Shown here piece by piece: positions 56,501-64,000 of a stretch of DNA of 64,000 nucleotides. The notes under the pieces were generated by a model that had not been told where the DNA came from, did no database searches, and saw only the letters and a list, made by a program, of their open reading frames with translations. The stretch covers positions 21,049,450 to 21,113,449 of the forward strand of contig OU862927.1 in the NCBI GenBank assembly GCA_917880885.1, read 5' to 3'. Source of the DNA: Limnephilus marmoratus (taxonomy: Eukaryota; Arthropoda; Insecta; Trichoptera; Limnephilidae). A program made the translations under genes and the position numbers. Each line of letters starts with the position of its first letter. Position 1 is the stretch's first letter.

Positions 56501-56554
56501 TTTCTCGGAAGATTTTTTTAATGTAGATGAGTGTTTCAGGCTGATAATTATTGC

Positions 56555-56865
56555 TTGTAATAATTGTTACCCTTTATTGGATAGCCAACACCTCTGCCAT
56601 AGGTCACCCCAAGTGGTTCGATACGTTTGGTGATTAAGCAGGGTGCCCGAGTTCATGGGGTGAGGTTTGTCTAGGTCTTGGAGGCGAATGACCAGGACAC
56701 ACTGAACCCCATGTACCTACCTACCCCTTAAACCCTTTTCCTTCCCAGAAGTCTCCTAACCTTCTTCCTAAAAAAACCCTACACACGGCACCCCCATAGA
56801 TGACATAGGCCCTGAGGGAAATTATTTTTCCTCAGGGCCCCCTGTGTAAAGCTCATTTAAAAAAA
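56555..56865 (+). mobile_element. SINE C, plus strand, with terminal hairpin
   Basis: Near-complete: TTTATTGGATAGCCAACACC through GAGTTCATGGGGTGAGGTTT and a pyrimidine tract to the hairpin GCCCTGAGGGAAATTATTTT and CCCCTGTGTAAAGCTCAT. Shares its end with the LINE at 49360-49938. Confidence 0.82.
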
Positions 56866-57599
56866 TATATGTATATTTATTTTTATAGGGTTTAAATTTT
56901 AAGATTATTGGCTTTAATTTGATTTCCGTTTTGCGTTATTAATTCACTTATATTTTTTAATTATTTTTTTTTTGTTTTAAATTCTTTTAATTGTCTTATA
57001 TTATGTTGTGTGTGTTGAATTGGAAATTTGATTTTATTATTTTTATGTAATTTATTTTAATTGTATTTTTTTTTATTTAATTTCTTTTTTTTCCTACTTT
57101 GTCTATTGGAAGCACTGCTGAAAACCAGCTGCATTCTAAGAGAAATCCTGAATTGTAACTGAGCAGGCAGTGACCTTTTCGTCAATAGAATCAATGAAAA
57201 AAGAACAAAATGTGTAATATTGTAAAAAATCTATTGATGAATAAACGTTTTATTATTATTATTACATTCTAATAAAATATAATAACCCTGTTTTAAGTAA
57301 ATCAAGATCTATCGAGATAAATTGTTGGAGAATTATTTTTTTTCGTAATATTCATCAACACATTTTATTTTACAGCTTAACAACATGAAAAACACGATAA
57401 AATAACATTTATTATGATCTTTTCATTGATAAATTATATCAATAAATCACGGATTTGGTCCGCTTGAAGTGAATGACTGAGATTGGTTAACGAATTATTT
57501 CTGGACTTGGTAATCATAAACCATCAGATTCACTAGGTTTCATAACATAACAAAATTACGTCGATACTGTCGAAACCATACAGCATGGCTCTCAAATTA

Positions 57600-58350
57600 A
57601 CAGTTAACATTTTACTCTGCACGTAAATGAAATAACGAACAGAGCTATACAAATGCTTGGTTTTATACGCAGAACAGCAAGTGATTTTAAGTCACTAGAA
57701 TGTTTGAAAATATTGAGTACTTTTTAGTAAGAAGCCAGGTAGAGTATAATTATATAATATATATAATTATAATAATATACTATATTCACCCATTCACCCA
57801 TTTGGTCCCCATTGTATAAGATACATTCCGACAATATAGAAAGGGTACAGCACAAATTTCTAAGATTTATTAACTTTAAGCTGAATATTCCAATTCAAAA
57901 TATTAACTATGTCCTTCTGATGAAACAACTCAACTTAATTAAGCAGTCAAATAGGCAGATCATCGCTGACCTTGTACTATTAAATAAAATCATTAATAAT
58001 TGCATTGAGAACCCTGAAATTAAAAGCCAAAATAAAAATTAACGAATAATACAAGACAAAGTGCTACCTTCTTCTGTGACAATTTTAAAACAAACTACGA
58101 GACTCATACACCTATAATATAGATTACATCATTTTGGCAACAAATTTGGGAATATTGTAGACATGTTTGCAGATTCTGCATTAGTTATAAAACGAAGTCT
58201 TTATTATTACTTTAATGAAATGTATGATTTTAATTTTAATTAATTTTATTTTTTACTATTAATTTAATCATTATATATTGTGTACTACGTACCTGCCTAA
58301 CTTTTATTATCTATTTTTGTAAAAGCCCACTAGAAATAAATAAATAAATA
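57600..58350 (+). pseudogene. LINE RT C-terminal fragment and 3' tail
   Basis: Broken frames read RAIQMLGFIRRTASDFKSLE (about 57640-57700) and, after a TA-rich interruption, NIERVQHKFLRFINFKLNIP and RQIIADLVLLNKIINNCIEN (57812-58042). A 3' tail ends GCCCACTAGAAATAAATAAA. This is a Jockey/R1-like layout with frameshifts. Confidence 0.7.
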
Positions 58351-58599
58351 CATTGAACACCATATTGTTTTGTAGAAGCAATCTAGCATTATTCGTTTCA
58401 ATGGGAACAAGCTACAAGGGGCCGAACCGGGATTCTTTTTTAAACAACAAGCCATAACTAAACTTCAAACATTTATAGGAATCAACTTAGGGGAGTCGAT
58501 TTAAAGTCCTCTCGAAACAGCCTCCTTCGTTATTTTTTTCTCGCCAAGTGTTGGAATTTTTGGAAAGCCGTTGAACCTCCCTTCAACATTTCCTAATGT

Positions 58600-58770
58600 C
58601 AGCATTACTGCAAGAAGGAGAACCTCATGGCTGAAAAACCTGAGACAGTGATTTGGCCAGTCTACCGTAGAGCTGTTCCGGGCCGCAGTAAACAAAGTCC
58701 GCATAGCCAACATAATAGCCAACGTCCGTTGAACGGATAGGGCACAAGAAGAAGAAGAAGATTCTTTACA
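58600..58770 (+). pseudogene. LINE C-terminus with (AAG)n tail
   Basis: One frame reads LRQ-stop-FGQSTVELFRAAVNKVR then IANIIANVR, resembling the last residues of endonuclease-RT LINEs, followed by ACAAGAAGAAGAAGAAG. The same kind of AAG-rich tail ends the LINE at 40861-41611. Confidence 0.55.
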
Positions 58771-58814
58771 TAGCAATATTAATGTGTCGCCTATTAATAC
58801 TCTAATTCATCAAT

Positions 58815-59355
58815 ATCAACATGGGAAGCGGGTATGAGTACCGCAGCTCCGGGACACCTTTATTGGATAACCAAAACCCCTGCCATCAAACGTAGCCAAG
58901 TAGTTGGCTACGTTTGGTGACTTAGCAGAGGTGCCTGGCTTCATGGGGCGAGGTTTGTCTAGGTCATGATGGCGAACGCGTTTTCCCACCTTCTGCGTGG
59001 CGGGCCGGATATAAAGACTGGTTGAGGGAAACTTAATATAGTCCCCAACCGAACTCCCTCTATCCAACGCCTTGCACCGCAGCGGGATGGATGGATTCAT
59101 ACGTCCGTCACTTCTGGACACAGTGATCCCCTGATTTATATATTTTTTATAGGTTCTCCATAAAACAGTTATACACTAAAATATTATGAAGAAGATTACA
59201 AAATTAATTTGATTCCTACGCAATCATACGTACCTTTTTCCTTCCTAGACCTCCCTATTCTTCCTTTTCTAAAAAGACCCCCCACATAGCATCTTCAAAG
59301 ATGTTACAGGCCCTGAGGGAAATTATTTTCCCCAGGGACTCCTGTGTGGAGTTAA
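58815..59355 (+). mobile_element. SINE C long variant, plus strand
   Basis: It carries the extra middle block GCGTGGCGGGCCGGAT...GATTCATACGTCCGTCACTT also seen at 5815-6125. About 90 bp of unrelated AT-rich sequence interrupts it near 59140-59228. It ends with the hairpin and CTGTGTGGAGTTAATGTA. Near 58887-58916 it contains a perfect 13-bp hairpin absent from other copies. Confidence 0.78.
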
Positions 59356-59394
59356 TGTACTTAAAAATAAAAAATAAAATATTTTTGAATGTAG

Positions 59395-59440
59395 CTGAAC
59401 GAAGGACCGTTTGTTCCGAAACCGGTCGGATTTGCGCATC
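59395..59440 (+). ncRNA. hammerhead-ribozyme-like motif, solitary copy
   Basis: CTGA-AC-GA (one extra core base), stem II GGACC-GTTT-GTTCC, GAAAC, CG, GTC, GGATTTGCG. It lies in a fragment of the 55191-56171 arm (AAGTGGTTTATACAAAG, TTATTTCATTTTTCT). Confidence 0.55.
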
Positions 59441-59569
59441 AAATAAGTGGTTTATACAAAGCTGAATTATTTCATTTTTCTATAAAAAATAAAATCATTA
59501 CACTCTTTCCATAATAAGGTATTTTTCAAAATAACTGTGTTATTTATAGTAATGTATATATATATATAT

Positions 59570-59635
59570 GTACCCGCCTCGGAACAGACTTAGTCTAGTG
59601 AGGCGGTCTACTAACATGTTTGTATAATATAATAA
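59570..59635 (+). repeat. LINE-type 3' terminal hairpin
   Basis: CCGCCTC (59574-59580) pairs with GAGGCGG (59600-59606) over a 19-nt loop ending TCTAGT, then TAATAATAATA tail. Same architecture as the hairpins at 7744, 16421 and 63144. No coding part remains. Confidence 0.65.
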
Positions 59636-59780
59636 TAATAATAACGTAGTATTTATATAGCGCAGTTTTGTGATATTTCACTTCAAGTGCGCTTAATTAT
59701 AATAAACTTAAAATTAATCCTAAAGTGTTTCTTACGAGTCCTTACAAAATACAAAATTGATTAAATAATGTGAAACAAAG

Positions 59781-60040
59781 AATATACAGTATATACAAAG
59801 CAATTCCTAAAGAACAATATTAACAACAAGAATTCTTAAAACTAAATTATAATAAAGAATAGGAGGCAGTTTACGTTTAGAAAATAATATTAACAGAGTG
59901 CACAGAGTAACAGTGTGAATATACAGTTTATACAAAGCAATTCATAAAGAACAATATTAACAAAAGAATCATTAAAATTAAATTATAATAAAGAATAAGA
60001 GGCAGTTTACGTTTAGAAATAATAACAGAGTGTACATAAA
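59781..60040. repeat. tandem duplication, 137-bp period
   Basis: AATATACAGTATATACAAAG at 59781 recurs at 59918, with the following AAAGAACAATATTAACAA and GAGGCAGTTTACGTTTAGAA blocks also repeated. Confidence 0.8.
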
Positions 60041-60777
60041 ACTATAGTGAGGAGGTAATCGAAACCAAACAATTACCAGAAACTTGAGGAACATGGCTTA
60101 TTATAGTAGATTGAAAACGAGTTAAAATTCATGAGATATTATTATTACAATAAATGGCCGGGTTGCCGGCATTAAAAAAAAATATTTTTTTTTCTAAATA
60201 TAATTTTTGGCTCTTTGTATCCAAAATTACTCGTGCGTAAATCTTTGTAATTATTAGCTTCACTAGCGAAACAATATATATTTTTAGGTCGTAATGTCGG
60301 TACGAGTACACACTCGTAATATGAGTACGATATTTAAATGTCAGCGCACGCAATATTCAATCACGTTATTTTATTTGGTTATTTGTTTTTACCTAGAATA
60401 AAGATGAAAGCAAATAAAATATTAATATAAAAGCAGTAGAAGAAAGATTGCAAAGCACATTGGAGTTTTTCAATATGCCTAGTGACCTAATTGGGCCCGA
60501 TTTAACATTTGAAATAAAAAAAGTTCAATTTGCAGAACTCTAATAATTGGTAAGTGAAAATATGTAAATTCTTTTTCAGTACAACAATGGCTCTATAGGG
60601 CACGACTTGAATTCTACGTATTAAGTACATTTTTTTCATCATTATTTCATTACTTGACGCCTTTTAGAGCTAGACTTAAAATTTAAAACTTTACGTCTTT
60701 TAGATCGAAACTTAAAAGTCTCCTTTTCAGACAGTCGTATCCAAAAACTCAAAAATCTTTTACCTCCATATTCAAAG
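60041..60777. other. no gene recognised
   Basis: Unassigned AT-rich sequence. Confidence 0.35.
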
Positions 60778-60785
60778 ACCGCGAC

Positions 60786-61594
60786 TAGGGATGCAACGAT
60801 ATATCGGAAAACCGACAAATATCGATATATCGACCCTTAAAAATATCGATATTTCAATATCGAAAAACTCAATATATCGTATCGAAATATCGAAAAACAC
60901 ACCCAAATTAAAATACCCACAAAATCGGGTAAAATGATATTACTGGCAACACTGACTGTCTAAAAAAAATGATTCTGTTCTATTCTCTAATATGTGGTAG
61001 GTGAGAGCACCACAAATCTTTGGCTCACACGCAGATAAAAAGAAAAAAAGTTGACAGTGACGCAAACTTAAGTTATATCTTTCGGCTTCTGTCAATACTC
61101 TAAAAGTAAACATTCTTGAAGCATGGCAAGAGATGCATATAAGAGATGTGTATATCCCAATCTTTTTAAAGAGGCAATGAGTCATCTACCAATTGTGGCA
61201 ACAACTGTTCCTTCTGAACGTCTTTTTTCAAAGGCAGGAGCCGTTAACTAAGCCGATAACTCAAAGCAGACTGGTTACAAGGAAGCAGACTGTCAAAGCT
61301 ACTATTTTTTAGTTCGATAGCTGGTACAAAACACTGGAATTAATTTTTTTTAAATAATTTTACGAAAAAATACACATTTTATATACCTATCCAAATTTTG
61401 TGATTATTCACATACCTAGGTAAGTAAAAAAATTTATATACATACAATATCGATAAACGTTTGATATAACTAAATCTACATTGGATTTCTATAAGCTTTC
61501 TGTAAAAAAGAAGAAATATCGATATATCGGCCCACTAAATCGACTTAATTCGATATACATCGATATCGATATTTTTAAAAACCTTGCATCCTTA
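60786..61594 (+). mobile_element. hAT element, 809 bp, with 8-bp target duplication
   Basis: TIRs TAGGGATGCAA / complement of TAAGGATGCAA are flanked by ACCGCGAC on both sides (60778-60785 and 61595-61602). Inside both ends are dense ATATCGATAT-type repeats. A C-terminal hAT transposase fragment (LPIVATTVPSERLFSKAGAV, about 61186-61245), from the dimerisation domain, is preserved, with LEAWQEMHI upstream in another frame. The catalytic part is missing. Confidence 0.9.
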
Positions 61595-61742
61595 ACCGCG
61601 ACACTTGTAAATAACAAATCGTCGCCTCAGTTCTTATTTGTCCAACAGACCATTTTAGTTTTTGTTCAATCTCCAATTTAAAATTTAAAACAAAGTATGA
61701 AAAATGCTAGATAATCACTTAACTAAGAATTATTTAAACTAA

Positions 61743-62471
61743 TTGGACCTTTACCTTTACGGAAATAGCTTTATCTTAAACACCTATTATAATGTATTAA
61801 CCGTACCTATTAACCGGAATTGCAACTGCCTATGCCTAGAACAAGTAGCAACTATCAAATATTTAGGATTAACTTTTGATACACATCTAAATTGGAAGCA
61901 ACATATACTTAACATTACAAACAAAATCCGCAGATCTATTTACTTTTTCAAACAAACGCGCAATTTCCTTAACCTACAACTTTTAAAAACAGTGTATTAC
62001 TCACTGTGCCAATCTCACATCGAATACGGAATTTTATCTTGGGGTAACACTTATTCTAATGCCCTCGAACCCATAATTAAAGCACAAAAACTAATAATAA
62101 AAATAATTCTTAAACTTCCTCTCACTACCAGCACTGATACGATCTTCAATACTTTCAACGTTATGGACATTAAACAGCTCTACGCAAAATCCATCTTACT
62201 TTATTTACATAAAAACAACAAAATCCTATACAAACCAACACAAATGATACACAATACACGAGCCAAAAATAAAGAACTTCTCCAAACTCCCTTTTCTAAA
62301 ACCACCTTTGGACAAAAACACTTTAAATACATAGCTTGCAAACTACACAATACACTTCCAGCCAAGATTAGACAAACCGAATCAAAGACCAAATACAAAC
62401 AAGATATAAAGAAATGGATTATAAGTATTGGACGCCACACTACTGCTAACATCTGTAAAATAGTAAAATAG
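61743..62471 (+). pseudogene. LINE RT C-terminal half, longest open LINE frame
   Basis: A 242-codon frame starts within the RT thumb region: EQVATIKYLGLTFDTHLNWK, SIYFFKQTRNFLNLQLLKTV, YYSLCQSHIEYGILSWGNTY, KTTFGQKHFKYIACKLHNTL, IKKWIISIGRHTT. The N-terminal RT palm and endonuclease are missing (5' truncation), but the frame is uninterrupted. Its 3' UTR runs to about 63225, split by a MITE, and ends with a terminal hairpin. Confidence 0.85.
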
Positions 62472-63225
62472 AGTACAAATAGACAAAATTACCATCTCAC
62501 GTATGTCCTTACCCTTATTAAAGAACTTAAAATAGTAAAATCCTATATGTATAATATAACTCCCTATATAGATTCGAAAGGATTTACTACTTTATTCATC
62601 TCTTCCTTCACCTATACAACGTGTCCGGAAACTCGTAGTACAAGCGGGAAACTGGTGAATCTACATCACGTGGAGAACCCAAAAAACTTATTTTTTCCGA
62701 TCTAAGCATTTCGATTTTAATATTTTTTTTTTCTATTTTTCCATTTTTTCGGCAACTAAAGGGTTAAAAAAATTTTTGAGCCCGGTTTACCCTTCGTGGC
62801 ATTTTATAAGACATTACACAGCTGAAATCAACCACATAGTGAAATTTTTTTTCAAATTTAACCAAAAAAATTCCAACTTCGGACCCGATTTACTCGAAAA
62901 CGAAAGCTCAAATCAAAAAAAGTTAAACCACAAAATCGACTCCAAATGTGATGTGGATTCTCCAGTTTCCCGCTTGTACTACGAGTTTCCGGACACCTTG
63001 TATAATGCTCTCTTTATGATATTAACCCTCAATCTTAATCATCTTTCTGTTTGAATTGTATAAATCAGTATGTATCTTACCTTAAATATTCTTATGTTGT
63101 AATTAAATATTCTTATGTATGATACTCATTTATGTACCTCTACGCCTGTCTCAACACAGGTATACCCTAGTGAGACAGGCATCGAATAATGTAATGTAAA
63201 CATACCTTTTATAGATAAATAAATA
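62472..63225 (+). repeat. 3' UTR of the LINE, with terminal hairpin
   Basis: Excluding the MITE at 62615-63002, this is LINE 3' UTR. GCCTGTCTCA (63144-63153) pairs with TGAGACAGGC (63171-63180) over a 17-nt loop, followed by an AATAAATAAAATAAAAT tail. Confidence 0.75.
62615..63002. mobile_element. 388-bp MITE, second copy
   Basis: Same family as 11703-12085: TIR TACAACGTGTCCGGAAACTC at the left and its complement at the right, with TA on both sides. It inserted into the LINE 3' UTR. Confidence 0.88.
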
Positions 63226-64000
63226 AAATAAAATGTTTTATTGAAATAATTAAAGAAAACCTTCTCCTCCGGAAAAATTTTCTAATGGTCTGTTGGACAA
63301 ATACGAACTAAAATGACGAAATTTGTAAAAATGTAGAAAAAAAATCCTATTTGAAAGCGTTTGTAAAGATCATTTCATGAACATTCTTCAGCCCTAAAGA
63401 GTCCTAAACTCTCCAGTCTTTCAAAATAAAAATAAACTCCACTTTTGCCACTAATCTTTTCAGAAATGTAATACTAATAGTGATGGGGGTAGCAAATGTA
63501 AAATCGTGCAATGTCCAGTGTTTTAAATATAATGTCCTCCACGTGCAAAGCCGTATCTTCTCCAAGCATAAACTTTCTAATGAAAGTGTGTTTATCGGAA
63601 GTGACCTGCCAGGTAAATATGTTTCTGTATCCATTTGTAAATAGTAAAATTAGATGGAACCTAAGAATTCTTAATAAATTGTACAGCGCCCTTGAGGTGA
63701 TTTTTCATTAAAACTATTATCCAATTATTATTATTTTAGCACATAATGTGTTTATAGGAAGTTGCCAGGGAATTATGTTTTCTGTATCTGCTTGTAAATA
63801 ATACACTTTGACAGAGTCTAAGAACTTATGAAAAAGTGTGCTCTATAAATTATCCATTTATTATTATGATGTGATATAATAATAATAACTTTGAACCTTC
63901 CAAATGTTTGGTAACTTCACGAAACGTGTTTTCATTGTGTACTTGCTGGTTCTCGGCAAGCGTTGCAAAGCCATATTCAAAGAAATAAATTTTTTCTTCC
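63226..64000. repeat. unassigned sequence with a diverged tandem repeat
   Basis: GTGTTTATCGGAAGTGACCT / CTGTATCCATTTGTAAATA near 63588-63650 recurs as GTGTTTATAGGAAGTTGCCA / CTGTATCTGCTTGTAAATA near 63748-63800. No gene is supported. Confidence 0.5.

Overview
This window looks like nuclear DNA from an insect, or at least an arthropod. It is AT-rich and has almost no coding capacity. It contains mariner, hAT and Helitron elements, 5'-truncated non-LTR retrotransposons and tRNA-derived SINEs. It has arrays of the insect telomere motif TTAGG and an arthropod-style TATA/initiator promoter in a solo LTR. Two repeats (around 14.8 kb and 30.5-31.3 kb) resemble repeats I associate with Lepidoptera, but I cannot verify that from the sequence.

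Only two host genes are well supported. One is an intact tRNA-Pro(CGG) on the minus strand at 41.87 kb. The other is a two-exon protein gene on the minus strand (exon 1 at 48998-49144, exon 2 at 46241-47530). It encodes about 478 aa of low-complexity sequence that I cannot assign to a family.

Almost everything else is transposon-derived. 0-9.4 kb: a mariner deletion derivative, SINEs, LINE fragments and a perfect 678-bp palindrome. 9.4-14.6 kb: LINE 3' ends, a GC-rich solo LTR, and a foldback element carrying both a MITE and a Helitron. 14.7-24 kb: a SINE with an insert, a LINE, a poly-G hAT-like element, a pair of SINE A copies, and a LINE abutting a Helitron. 25-35.4 kb: mariner, Helitron, and several inverted-repeat elements, including a Mutator-like foldback with minisatellite ends. 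36-45.4 kb: LINE 3' ends, SINE B copies and the tRNA gene. 46-49.2 kb: the protein gene, with a foldback in its intron. 49.3-64 kb: LINEs, mariner, Helitron, an inverted-repeat element with hammerhead-ribozyme-like cores, hAT and a MITE.

Three SINE families recur. SINE A is tRNA-derived with a long 5' leader. SINE B has a tRNA-like head and a body of about 300 bp. SINE C ends in the same GC-rich hairpin as a LINE in the window. One LINE group ends in 3' hairpins whose stems differ in sequence but stay paired. Several nested insertions can be ordered in time because an uninterrupted inverted-repeat arm shows the empty site.
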